DNA from: Candidatus Bariatricus faecipullorum
Lineage (GTDB): Bacteria; Bacillota; Clostridia; Lachnospirales; Lachnospiraceae
Length of the DNA stretch: 44,560 nucleotides
Reading direction: 5' to 3'
Assembly (NCBI GenBank): GCA_019118525.1
Contig: DWYV01000019.1
Coordinates: forward strand, 1-44,560
Made by a program: the position numbers and the translations under genes. The first letter of the stretch is position 1; every line of letters starts with the position of its first letter. Under the pieces are notes generated by a model. The model was not told the origin of the DNA, ran no database searches, and worked only from the letters and a program-made list of their open reading frames with translations. This document shows positions 24,072 through 31,929 of the stretch, one piece after another.

Positions 24072-25443
24072 ACTCCGCCGCCTTTCTTACAAATTGTTCT
24101 GCCACTTCCGGGCAGGAGTAAAAATACAGATGCGGAAATCCTGCATAAAATCCTGCGCCGTGATGCCCGCAGACCCATTTCCGGTTTCCTGCCGGCTTTT
24201 CTGCAAGAAATCCTTCACCATTGTTATCCGTATCCATATAGTGAAATTCATGTCCCCGGATTTTCCCGCCTGTTTCCCCACAGAGTCCGCCCTTTTTTAC
24301 ATGCAGTTCCACATAGCCGAACCGGCCCGTCTTCCCGGCAAAAAAGCTCCGTCCTGGCAGGAATCCTGCCATGTCCCAGTTTTTTCCTTCTTTGTCTTCC
24401 AGTTTTTCCAGAAGATAGAGAAATCCGCCGCACTCGGCTATGCAGGGCATGCCGTCCTCCAGCGCCGCCCGGACAGCGTATCGCATTTCCCGGTTTGCTT
24501 CCAGCTTCTGGCCGTAAAGTTCCGGATACCCGCCGCCCAGGTACAGCCCTTTCGCGTCCGCGGGCAGTGTCTTGTCAGAGAGAAGGGAAATGTACCGGAT
24601 CCGGGCGCCCAGCTTTTCCAGCAGGCGCAGGTTGTCCTTATAATAAAAGGAAAAGGCCGCGTCCTTTGCCACGCAGATACAAGGCCTCTCTTTCTCCGGT
24701 CTCCAGGTCTCTCCTTCCAGCGTATCCGCGCCCTCCGGAGCCGTCCGGGTCTCTTCCGCCAGCTTCCAGAGTCCTTCCATGTCCAGGGTTTCCAGGCACT
24801 GCCGGCCCAGTTCTTCCAGGGTCTTTCGGATTCCGGGAATCTCGTCCGGCAGCACCAGCCCCAGATGACGGCTGGAAAAAGGCGTCCGTTCCAGCCGGGG
24901 AAGGTATCCGTACACCGGCACCTTTGTCTCCTCCTCCAGAAAGGCTTTTATCCGGGGGTAAAACCCGGGAGATACCTGATTCAGGATAATGCCCCGGATT
25001 CCGGAAGGATTCCGGTATTCCAGAAATCCTTTTACCAGGGCGCCCAGAGAGACACTGGCCCCCGCCCCGCCGACTACCAGCAGGGCGGGAACGCCAAGCG
25101 CCTGCCCCACTTCCCAGGTGCTGGCCCCGGTGGTGGTCCCACCCAGTCCGTCATAGTATCCCATGACCCCTTCTATAATGGAAATGTCTGCCTGGTGCGC
25201 GTCCTCCAGGAAAAGCCGGCGGAGCAGGGATTCTTCCGCGAACCAGGAATCCAGATTTTTGGAGGGCACCCCCAGCACCTGCCGGTGAAACTGGGGGTCG
25301 ATGTAGTCCGGCCCGCATTTGAAGGCCGCCGCCTGCTTTTCCAGGAGACGGAAGGCTTCCAGCAGTCCGCAGGAAACCAGGGTCTTTCCGCTCCCGCTTC
25401 CCGTGGCGCCGATGAGAAGCCCCCGTACTTTTTTTTCTCCCAT
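23974..25443 (-). CDS. cbiA: Cobyrinate a,c-diamide synthase CbiA
   Basis: An ATP- and glutamine-dependent amidase of 489 residues acting on side chains a and c. P-loop IGATGSGSGKT (11-21), FKCGPDYIDP (41-50), and a glutamine amidotransferase domain with nucleophile Cys in CIAECGGFLYL and the C-terminal His in GHEFHYMD. The final 30 or so residues after AEQFVRKAAEY are Gly/Asn/Thr-rich and look unlike the family. They are encoded by the stretch that overlaps the cobT start, so they may be a neutral read-on. AGGAGG stands 6-7 nt before the ATG, in a region of tandem repeats. Confidence 0.95.
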   Translation of the reverse strand: MGEKKVRGLLIGATGSGSGKTLVSCGLLEAFRLLEKQAAAFKCGPDYIDPQFHRQVLGVPSKNLDSWFAEESLLRRLFLEDAHQADISIIEGVMGYYDGLGGTTTGASTWEVGQALGVPALLVVGGAGASVSLGALVKGFLEYRNPSGIRGIILNQVSPGFYPRIKAFLEEETKVPVYGYLPRLERTPFSSRHLGLVLPDEIPGIRKTLEELGRQCLETLDMEGLWKLAEETRTAPEGADTLEGETWRPEKERPCICVAKDAAFSFYYKDNLRLLEKLGARIRYISLLSDKTLPADAKGLYLGGGYPELYGQKLEANREMRYAVRAALEDGMPCIAECGGFLYLLEKLEDKEGKNWDMAGFLPGRSFFAGKTGRFGYVELHVKKGGLCGETGGKIRGHEFHYMDTDNNGEGFLAEKPAGNRKWVCGHHGAGFYAGFPHLYFYSCPEVAEQFVRKAAEYGTGKHTGAKNGESENTGGTSFGNPCGGKTAG

Positions 25444-25446
25444 ATT

Positions 25447-25512
25447 CGCCCTCCTGTTCTTTCTTTTTTTCCGGCTTTTTACTCCTGTTTCCGCTTTTTA
25501 CTCCTGTTCCGG
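25447..25512. repeat. Tandem repeat carrying stop codon and ribosome site
   Basis: CTTTTTACTCCTGTT occurs at 25475-25489 and 25494-25508 (19-bp period), with a shorter third copy CTCCTGTTCTTT at 25451-25462. On the coding (minus) strand each unit reads AACAGGAG, the first two followed by TAA. The first unit encodes the last codons and stop of the cbiJ-E-T gene. The last provides the cbiA Shine-Dalgarno. Confidence 0.8.
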
Positions 25513-27525
25513 CTCCAGGGTCACTATCCACACCGGGTTCATGCCCTGCATCAGCTGGCAGGCTCCCGCCTTCCTGCTCCGGGCCGTCTGTATCTGCACC
25601 GTTTCCAGTTTCAGTTCCGGGTGCGCCTCCCCGTACCGGAGGCAGGCAGAAAGGGTATTCAGCGTAATAGCGGACAAGACCACCCGCACTTTGGGATTCT
25701 TCCGGCGCACCGTCTCCAGAATCTCTTCCAGACGGCCGCCGCTTCCGCCGATAAACACGGCGTCCGGTTCAGGAAGCTCTTCCAGCGCCTCCGGCGCCCT
25801 CCCTTCCACAACAGTCAGGTTCTCCACGCCCAGCCGGTTCTGGTTCTCCCGGATAAGCGCCGTCCCTTCCGGGTTTTCTTCCACCGCCCATACATGGCCC
25901 CCGCTGCCAAGCAGGGCCGCCTCCAGGGCCACGGAGCCGGTTCCCGCCCCGATATCCCAGAGCCGGGTATGCCTGCGCAGAGCCAGCCGGGAAAGAATCA
26001 CACTGCGCACCTCGCTTTTTGTCATGGGCACTTTCCCCCTGACAAACCGGTCGTCGGGAAGCCCCGGCGTCACCCGGGGGGATTCCCACTCCTGCCAGTG
26101 CAAAAAGAGAACGGCAAGCCCATCCGGCATCTCCCGGCAGTACTGTTCACAGAAGGTCTCCGCCCTTCCTTCCAGAATCCGTTCTTCCGGTTCCGTAAGA
26201 TGGCACCCTGCAGTTACCCGGGTATGCCCCAGTCCTCCTTCGGTCAGCCGTCGGCACACCTCCGGAATATCCGCAGCCGCCCCGGCCAGAAGAAACACCC
26301 GGCCATATTCCCGGACCAGCGCCGTCACATTCTCCTGTTTCCCGTGAAGGCTTCCCAGTCCTGCTCCTTCCAGAGGTTCTCCCAGCTTCGCCGCCAGGCA
26401 GGATACAGAAGAGATGCCGGGCAGAATCCGTACCCGCTCTTTCCCCAGCACCCGTGCCAGGTTCCGGGCGCCGCTGTAAAATCCGGTATCCCCGGACAGC
26501 AGGACGGTAATCCTGCGAAACTCTGGATGGTCTTCGATATACTTTCTGATTTCTTCCGCCCGGTACTCTGCAAAGCAGGGCTTCGCCCCCGGCCCGGCAG
26601 AATTCCCGGACGCGCCGGCCTGTTCCAGCATCCGCCGCGCACCGATAAGGACGTCCGCCCCTTCCACGGCCTCCCGGACTTCCCGGGTCCAGAGCCGGTG
26701 AGAACCGGGACCGGTTCCGGCCAGCACAATTTCCCGCGGGATAATGAAACCATACCGTTTCTGAAGCCGTCTCAGCGTTTCTTCCATTTCCAGTCCGCTC
26801 TCCTTCGGCCTTCCAATCACCACGGTCCTGACGCCCGCTTTCCGGGCCGCCTCCAGCTTCTCCTCCAGTCCCCCCGGGGAACCGGAATCCTTGGTCACCA
26901 TCCAGGCCGCCCGGACCTGTCCCAGCAGCGCCCGGTTCAGTTCCTCCGTAAAGGGTCCCTGCAAGGCCAGCAGGTGGGCGCCCTGAAATCCCAGGGCCGC
27001 CGCTCCTTCTACTGCCTCCGGCGTGGAAAGCACCCGCGCGTAACAGCGGTTCTTCCAGTCCGGAAGCTCCTGGTAAGTCTTCAGTTCCTTTCCGCCGGTG
27101 GTTATCAGGATATTCCCTTCGGTATGTTTCAGATACGCGACGGCTTCCTTTACCGATTCCACCCGGACTTCCTCTCCGGGAGCTTCCTCCGGTTTTGCCG
27201 TCCGCCCTCCCCGCAGCACCCGCCAGTACTCCAGGCCGCAGGCTTCTGCCATCTGCCGGATCTGGCCGGTGGCCTCCCGGGCAAAAGGATGGGTGGCGTC
27301 CAGTACCAGGGAGATTTCTTTCTCTCTGGCAAACCGGGCCATCTCTTCTGCGTCCATCCTGCCTGCCCGGACATGGATATTCTCTCCTTCCGGTTCCAGC
27401 TCCCTGCCATAGTCCGTGGCCACGCAGACCCAGACCAGAAGCGGCGTCTGCCGCAGCGCCTCCGCCAGATTCCGTCCTTCGGTTGTCCCTGCAAACAGCA
27501 GGATGCTATCTTTCCTTTCTTTCAT
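25498..27525 (-). CDS. cbiJET: Triple fusion: CbiJ reductase, CbiE and CbiT methyltransferase/decarboxylase
   Basis: A 675-residue protein with three enzymes in one chain. Residues 7-255 are CbiJ, cobalt-precorrin-6A reductase (LLFAGTTEGRNLA, DATHPFA, ITTGGKEL). Residues about 264-470 are CbiE, the C5-methyltransferase (VLAGTGPGS, LLSGDTGFYSGA, LPGISS). Residues about 485-670 are CbiT, the C15-methyltransferase and C12-decarboxylase (VPMTKSEVRSVIL, SAM site DIGAGTGSVALEAA). The three act one after another, so the fusion may pass intermediates along. CbiE-CbiT fusions (CobL) are known; the addition of CbiJ is less usual. Overlaps cbiH by 20 bp. No frameshift seen. Confidence 0.95.
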   Translation of the reverse strand: MKERKDSILLFAGTTEGRNLAEALRQTPLLVWVCVATDYGRELEPEGENIHVRAGRMDAEEMARFAREKEISLVLDATHPFAREATGQIRQMAEACGLEYWRVLRGGRTAKPEEAPGEEVRVESVKEAVAYLKHTEGNILITTGGKELKTYQELPDWKNRCYARVLSTPEAVEGAAALGFQGAHLLALQGPFTEELNRALLGQVRAAWMVTKDSGSPGGLEEKLEAARKAGVRTVVIGRPKESGLEMEETLRRLQKRYGFIIPREIVLAGTGPGSHRLWTREVREAVEGADVLIGARRMLEQAGASGNSAGPGAKPCFAEYRAEEIRKYIEDHPEFRRITVLLSGDTGFYSGARNLARVLGKERVRILPGISSVSCLAAKLGEPLEGAGLGSLHGKQENVTALVREYGRVFLLAGAAADIPEVCRRLTEGGLGHTRVTAGCHLTEPEERILEGRAETFCEQYCREMPDGLAVLFLHWQEWESPRVTPGLPDDRFVRGKVPMTKSEVRSVILSRLALRRHTRLWDIGAGTGSVALEAALLGSGGHVWAVEENPEGTALIRENQNRLGVENLTVVEGRAPEALEELPEPDAVFIGGSGGRLEEILETVRRKNPKVRVVLSAITLNTLSACLRYGEAHPELKLETVQIQTARSRKAGACQLMQGMNPVWIVTLEPEQE

Positions 27526-28249
27526 TGCGGTATCCTCTCGGTGTTATCATTCTTCCGTTCTTTTCCCGGGTACGGGAATTCCCGATAAACACGGTGGTAA
27601 ACATGTCCGCTTCTGTATCCCGAAGTTCTTTCAGCGTACAGATATGAACCGCCTCTCCCTCCCGCCCGATGTTCCTCACCAGACCGCAGACCGTATCCTC
27701 CGGCTGGTATCCCAGCACCAGGTCGCAGGCCTTTTTCAGATAGTCCTTCCGTTTCCTGCTGGAGGGATTGTAAAGACAGATGCCAAAATCCGCCTCCGCC
27801 GCGTTTTCCAGCCGCCTGGCAATGTCCTCCCAGGGGGTCAGCAGGTCGCTTAAACTGATGACGGCAAAATCGTGAATCAGGGGGGCGCCGAGAAGGGCGG
27901 CTCCCGAAAGCGCCGCAGTCACCCCGGGGATGATTTCCACCTCCACATGGGGATACGCCTCCTGCATCTTAAGAATCAGTCCGGCCATGCCGTAAACGCC
28001 GGCGTCCCCGCTGCATACCAGGGCCACGGAAGCGCCGTTTTCCGCTTCCAGAAAGGCCATCCGGCACCGCTCCTCCTCCTGCCGCATGGGCGTGGTCAGA
28101 AAGGTCTTTCCCGGGAAAAAGGGACGCACCAGCTCCACATAAACCGTGTAGCCTGCAATGATGTCGCAGGCTTCCAGGGTACGGACCGCCCGTACCGTCA
28201 TATCCTCATATCCCCCCGGCCCGATGCCGGTCACACTCAGTTTACCCAA
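27506..28249 (-). CDS. cbiH: Cobalt-factor III C17-methyltransferase CbiH
   Basis: A SAM-dependent tetrapyrrole methyltransferase of 247 residues that methylates C17 and contracts the ring to the corrin form. GIGPGGYEDMT (8-18), SGDAGVYGMAG, IPGVTAALSGAALLGAPL with HDFAVISLSDLLTPW, and LYNPSSRKR are family hallmarks. It has no C-terminal iron-sulfur extension. It overlaps cbiG by 8 bp and the cbiJ-E-T gene by 20 bp. The basic, Arg-rich last 20 residues fall in the second overlap. Confidence 0.96.
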   Translation of the reverse strand: MGKLSVTGIGPGGYEDMTVRAVRTLEACDIIAGYTVYVELVRPFFPGKTFLTTPMRQEEERCRMAFLEAENGASVALVCSGDAGVYGMAGLILKMQEAYPHVEVEIIPGVTAALSGAALLGAPLIHDFAVISLSDLLTPWEDIARRLENAAEADFGICLYNPSSRKRKDYLKKACDLVLGYQPEDTVCGLVRNIGREGEAVHICTLKELRDTEADMFTTVFIGNSRTREKNGRMITPRGYRNERKER

Positions 28250-29336
28250 AGCGCACGCTCCTTTCTGTCACGGCCAGAGCCGCCGTCATTCCTTCTTTTT
28301 TCTTCCTGGGGACCAGCAGCATTCCTGGTCCGGTTTCTGCCTCCGGCTGCCCGCATCCGGAGGTCCGGCCGGTTTCGTCATACCGGCATCCCAGCAGGGC
28401 CGCCCGTTCGCAGACATTACCCACGCCGACAGTCTGCCGTACAAAGTCCGATTCCTCACTGACTGCCTCTATCCGGGAGAGCTCCTTTGCCGGAAACGTC
28501 TGGTAAGGAATCCCTTCCTCCCTGGCCAGCCCGCACAAGGCCGGTTCCTCTTTTTTTAAATCAATGCTGAAAAGTCCCGTAACCTGCCGGGCGTCCACCC
28601 CGGCCTGTTCCAGCACTTCCCGGTAAAATGCCCGGACCTGTTCCAGGGGCACGCCTTTTTTACAGCCCATGCCCACCGCCACATTCCGGGGTGAAAGCAC
28701 CAGAATCCGGCCCGGCTTCTGAGGCAGGGCCTCCTGTCTTCCCTTCTGACTCACCAGAATTCCCAGGGAACAGGCCTCCAGTTCTGCCCGGCTCCGGCAC
28801 CGGATGAGTTCCTCCGGCACCTTCCCTTCCACGGGGAGTTCGCTGAAAAATCCCACTTTTTCCCCTTTCAGAAGGGTGGCCGAGATGTGCTTTACCAGTT
28901 CCCGCTCTCCCGTCACCAGCGCATTTTCCCGGGCAAACACATCCACCGCAAAGAGGCCTTCTGTATCCGTGGCTGTGGTAAGCACCGGGCAGGCCCCCAG
29001 CTTCTCCCCCAGAAACAAAGCCAGCTTTCCGCCTCCGCCGGCATGACTGGAAACCAGGGGAATGACAAACCGTCCCCTTTCGTCCATCACCAGCAGAGCC
29101 GGGTCTTCCAGTTTATCCTTTATATACGGCGCCGCCATCCGCACGGCGATTCCCGCCGCACAGACAAAGAGAAGCGTTCCGGCCTGCTCCCAGGCCTCCT
29201 TCATCCAGGCGTTTCCCCGGGGACGGTTCAGGTACCGGCAGGAATATCCCGCCTCTTCCAGAACCGTTCCTGCCTTCCGGCACAGAATCCCGCCCTGGTC
29301 CGTATAGGAAATCAGCCATACCGTATTCCGTCTCAT
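28242..29336 (-). CDS. cbiG: Cobalt-precorrin-5A hydrolase CbiG
   Basis: A 364-residue enzyme that opens the delta-lactone of cobalt-precorrin-5A, releasing acetaldehyde. An N-terminal domain (1-130) contains the conserved AGIAVRMAAPYIKDK and SSHAGGGGKLA motifs. A middle linker varies. The C-terminal CbiG domain (about 225-345) has VAVGMGCKKGV, LFSIDLKKEEPAL and VGVGNVCERAAL. It overlaps cbiF by 4 bp (ATGA) and cbiH by 8 bp, in pathway-like order after cbiF. Confidence 0.95.
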   Translation of the reverse strand: MRRNTVWLISYTDQGGILCRKAGTVLEEAGYSCRYLNRPRGNAWMKEAWEQAGTLLFVCAAGIAVRMAAPYIKDKLEDPALLVMDERGRFVIPLVSSHAGGGGKLALFLGEKLGACPVLTTATDTEGLFAVDVFARENALVTGERELVKHISATLLKGEKVGFFSELPVEGKVPEELIRCRSRAELEACSLGILVSQKGRQEALPQKPGRILVLSPRNVAVGMGCKKGVPLEQVRAFYREVLEQAGVDARQVTGLFSIDLKKEEPALCGLAREEGIPYQTFPAKELSRIEAVSEESDFVRQTVGVGNVCERAALLGCRYDETGRTSGCGQPEAETGPGMLLVPRKKKEGMTAALAVTERSVRFG

Positions 29337-30094
29337 ACCTCTGTTCCTTTCCGGAACCCGGTGGTAAAACCGGGGTCATAAAGCCTGGAACGCTCATAGC
29401 CCTCCGGAGCCAGTACCCGGCCTATGAGAATCAGGGCCGTGTTTTTTACCCCCATCTCTTCTGCTGTCCCGGCCAGCGTGTCCACGGTACAGAGCACCTT
29501 TTTTTCCTCTTTCCAGGTGGCCTTGTATACAATAGCCGCCGGCGTATCGCCGGGATATCCGCCTTCCTGCAGCTCTCTCTCCACGTCCCTTAGAAGGCCG
29601 GTGCTTAAAAACAGCACCATACTCGTCTGGTGGGACGCCAGGGAAGACAGCTTTTCCCGCTCCGGCACCGGCGTCCGGCCTGCCATCCGGGTGATAATCA
29701 CACTCTGGGAAATCCCCGGCAGGGTATATTCCAGATTCAAAGCGGCTGCCGCGCCGCCAAAGGCGCTAACTCCCGGACACATGTCAAAGTCGATTCCTTC
29801 CCGCTCCAGGGCATCCATCTGTTCCCGGATGGCCCCGTAAAGGCAGGGGTCGCCCGTATGAAGCCGGACCGTCTGTCCGCCCTCTTCTTCCGCCTTCCGG
29901 ATAACCTCCAGCACCTCTTCCAGCGTCATGCGGGCGGTGTCGTAAATCCGGCAGGAAGGCTTACGCCCTTCCAGAACCTCCGGATTCACCAGAGAGCCTG
30001 CGTAGAGAATCACATCCGCCGCTTCCAGAAGCCGCTGTCCGCGAACCGTTATCAGATCCGGCGCTCCCGGACCTGCTCCTACAAAGTGTACCAT
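29333..30094 (-). CDS. cbiF: Cobalt-precorrin-4 C11-methyltransferase CbiF
   Basis: A SAM-dependent methyltransferase of 253 residues, the normal length. VGAGPGAPDLITVRG (5-19), LYAGSLVNPEVL, HTGDPCLYGAI and CPGVSAFGGAAAAL mark CbiF among the related CobA/CbiL/CbiH enzymes. TRMAGRTPVPEREKL is characteristic of CbiF/CobM. It follows cbiL without a gap (the ATG abuts the cbiL stop) and overlaps cbiG by 4 bp. Confidence 0.96.
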   Translation of the reverse strand: MVHFVGAGPGAPDLITVRGQRLLEAADVILYAGSLVNPEVLEGRKPSCRIYDTARMTLEEVLEVIRKAEEEGGQTVRLHTGDPCLYGAIREQMDALEREGIDFDMCPGVSAFGGAAAALNLEYTLPGISQSVIITRMAGRTPVPEREKLSSLASHQTSMVLFLSTGLLRDVERELQEGGYPGDTPAAIVYKATWKEEKKVLCTVDTLAGTAEEMGVKNTALILIGRVLAPEGYERSRLYDPGFTTGFRKGTEV

Positions 30095-30781
30095 CTATTT
30101 TTCCTCCCTGTCCTTCACAATCACAAGGGAATAGTAACTTAATTCCGCGGGCATCTCTTTGGCGGAACGCCAGACACGCTCGCCTTCCATGCCGCAGCGC
30201 TCCACCACCCGGGCAGAGACGTCTGCCTCTTCCAGCAGCTTTTTCAGCTTTCCGGTCTGTTTCCCGGCCTTCATAAACACCCGGGTTCCCGGAAGTTCCA
30301 GCGCTTCCCGGTCCGGGGCAGGAATCACATGGAGCTGCCCTGTGTTTTCCACCAGGCCTTCGTTCAGCCGGGCTGCCGCCGCCAGAAAAGAGGGAATGCC
30401 GTTTACAATCTGCGTCTCATATCCGGCCTCCTGCACCTGCCGGTGTACATAAAGATACGTGGAATATACCGTGGGGTCCCCAAGGGTAAGGAAGGCCGCC
30501 CGCTTTCCCTCATCCAGAATCCCGCAGATTCTCTCCCGGGCTTTCCGGTGGGCCTCCTGGAGCCGCTCCTTCTCCCGGGTCATGGGCATTTCCACTCCCA
30601 CGGTCTCCTTCTCTTCCAGTTCCGGAATCCCGGCCCTGGCTATCTGCCAGGCCACGCTCTCCCTCGGCACTTTTCCCGGTACCAGGATGACGTCGCTCTC
30701 CCGGATAATCCGCACCGCCTGCAGGGTGAGAAGTTCCGGGTCCCCCGGTCCCACTCCTACTCCATAGAGCTTTCCTTTCAT
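30095..30781 (-). CDS. cbiL: Cobalt-factor II C20-methyltransferase CbiL
   Basis: A SAM-dependent methyltransferase of 228 residues, the first methylation after cobalt insertion. GVGVGPGDPELLTLQAVR (7-24), LTLGDPTVYSTYLYV, IVNGIPSFLAAAARLN and VMKAGK-like FMKAGKQ identify the family. The ATG at 30781 (MKGKLYGVGV) has GGAG 6-7 nt upstream and overlaps the cbiD stop by 4 bp. The same frame is open to 31264 across cbiD, but that part is antiparallel-frame noise. Confidence 0.96.
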   Translation of the reverse strand: MKGKLYGVGVGPGDPELLTLQAVRIIRESDVILVPGKVPRESVAWQIARAGIPELEEKETVGVEMPMTREKERLQEAHRKARERICGILDEGKRAAFLTLGDPTVYSTYLYVHRQVQEAGYETQIVNGIPSFLAAAARLNEGLVENTGQLHVIPAPDREALELPGTRVFMKAGKQTGKLKKLLEEADVSARVVERCGMEGERVWRSAKEMPAELSYYSLVIVKDREEK

Positions 30782-31929
30782 TCCCCGCTCCTTTCCAGAC
30801 GCCGGTTTTCTTCGGCAAACTGCCTCAGCAGGGTATCTGCTCCTTTCGTCTGCCCCAGAATGCCCCGGGTGCCGGAAAAGACCATGGCTTCTGCGGCCAG
30901 GTCTTCTCCCGCCCTTCTTCTTAGCGTCTCTTCGATTTTTTTCATAATTTCTCTCATCGTTTTCTGCCGTTCTGCCCCGCTCAGCACATCCAGGGCCGCC
31001 TCCGTGGTGGCCGCCTCCAGAATCGCCAGGGCCTTTTTCTCCCCGGCGCCGGCGCGCAGGGCCGCCGCCGCGAGCAGTTCCATCCGGCAGTCTCCGCAGC
31101 GGGAATGGGTATTCATCATGCCTCCCGCCAGTTTGACAAATTTTCCGATATGGGCCACAAACAGAATCCCCCGGGCGCCGTTTTCTGCCGCCATGTCCAC
31201 GGTCTCCCCGATGAAATTGCTGCATTTCACCACGGCCTCTTCCGGAATTTTCCAGGATTCCCACAGAAAATCCAGCCCGTAGTTTCCGGGGGCCGCCACC
31301 AGATACTGCCGGCCCTCCGCCAGCTTTACCCGGATTTCCGCCCGGATGGTGTCCACCAGGGCCTGACTGCTCATGGGCTCCACAATCCCCGTGGTTCCCA
31401 GCACGGAAAGGCCGCCTTCAATGCCAAGCCGGGGGTTGAAGGTTTTTTCCGCCAGTTCCCTGCCCCCCGGAATTTCCAGGGTCAGGACCAGCCCGCCCGG
31501 ATAGTGGTAACGCTCTGCCGCTTCCCGTGCCTCTTTTTCCAGCATCTGCCTGGGTACCCGGTTGATGGCGGCACTGCCTACGGGCTGTTCCAGCCCCGGC
31601 TTTGTCACCCGGCCGATTCCCGTTCCCCCTTCCAGGACGGTTCCCGGCTCCTCTTTTTTCTTCACCCTGCAGTACACCAGAATACCGTCGGTAATATCCG
31701 GGTCGTCCCCGCTTCGCTTCCGTACGCCGCAGCAGACTTCCCGGAAGGTTCCGTCACAGTCCTGCTCCGCCTGCAGTTCTTCTACCGGGAACACCGCCGT
31801 CTCCCCGTTTGCCAGGGTCACCGTCACGGTCCTGCTTTCTTCTCCCGAAAGCAGGAGTTTCAGGGCCGCCTTTGCCGCCGCCTGGGCACAGCTTCCCGTG
31901 GTGTATCCCCGTTCCAGTTTCCGTCTCAT
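30778..31929 (-). CDS. cbiD: Cobalt-precorrin-5B C1-methyltransferase CbiD
   Basis: A 383-residue methyltransferase of the anaerobic pathway, unrelated in fold to the other corrin methyltransferases. RGYTTGSCAQAAAKAAL (8-24) is the family signature. GIGRVTKPGL, GLSVLGTTGIVEPMS and VAHIGKFVKLAGGMMNTHSR follow. It overlaps cobA-hemD and cbiL by 4 bp each. Its presence, with cbiG and cbiK, proves that the oxygen-independent route is used. Confidence 0.97.
   Translation of the reverse strand: MRRKLERGYTTGSCAQAAAKAALKLLLSGEESRTVTVTLANGETAVFPVEELQAEQDCDGTFREVCCGVRKRSGDDPDITDGILVYCRVKKKEEPGTVLEGGTGIGRVTKPGLEQPVGSAAINRVPRQMLEKEAREAAERYHYPGGLVLTLEIPGGRELAEKTFNPRLGIEGGLSVLGTTGIVEPMSSQALVDTIRAEIRVKLAEGRQYLVAAPGNYGLDFLWESWKIPEEAVVKCSNFIGETVDMAAENGARGILFVAHIGKFVKLAGGMMNTHSRCGDCRMELLAAAALRAGAGEKKALAILEAATTEAALDVLSGAERQKTMREIMKKIEETLRRRAGEDLAAEAMVFSGTRGILGQTKGADTLLRQFAEENRRLERSGE

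Noticed and set aside
24055..27588. A 1177-codon open frame on the plus strand opposite cbiA, cbiJ-E-T and cobT
   Set aside because: It mirrors real genes on the minus strand; its product is rich in Pro, Arg, His and Gln, has no recognisable domain, and arises from the high GC third positions. The same holds for long opposite frames at 19071-21215, 36891-38477 and 42275-43441.
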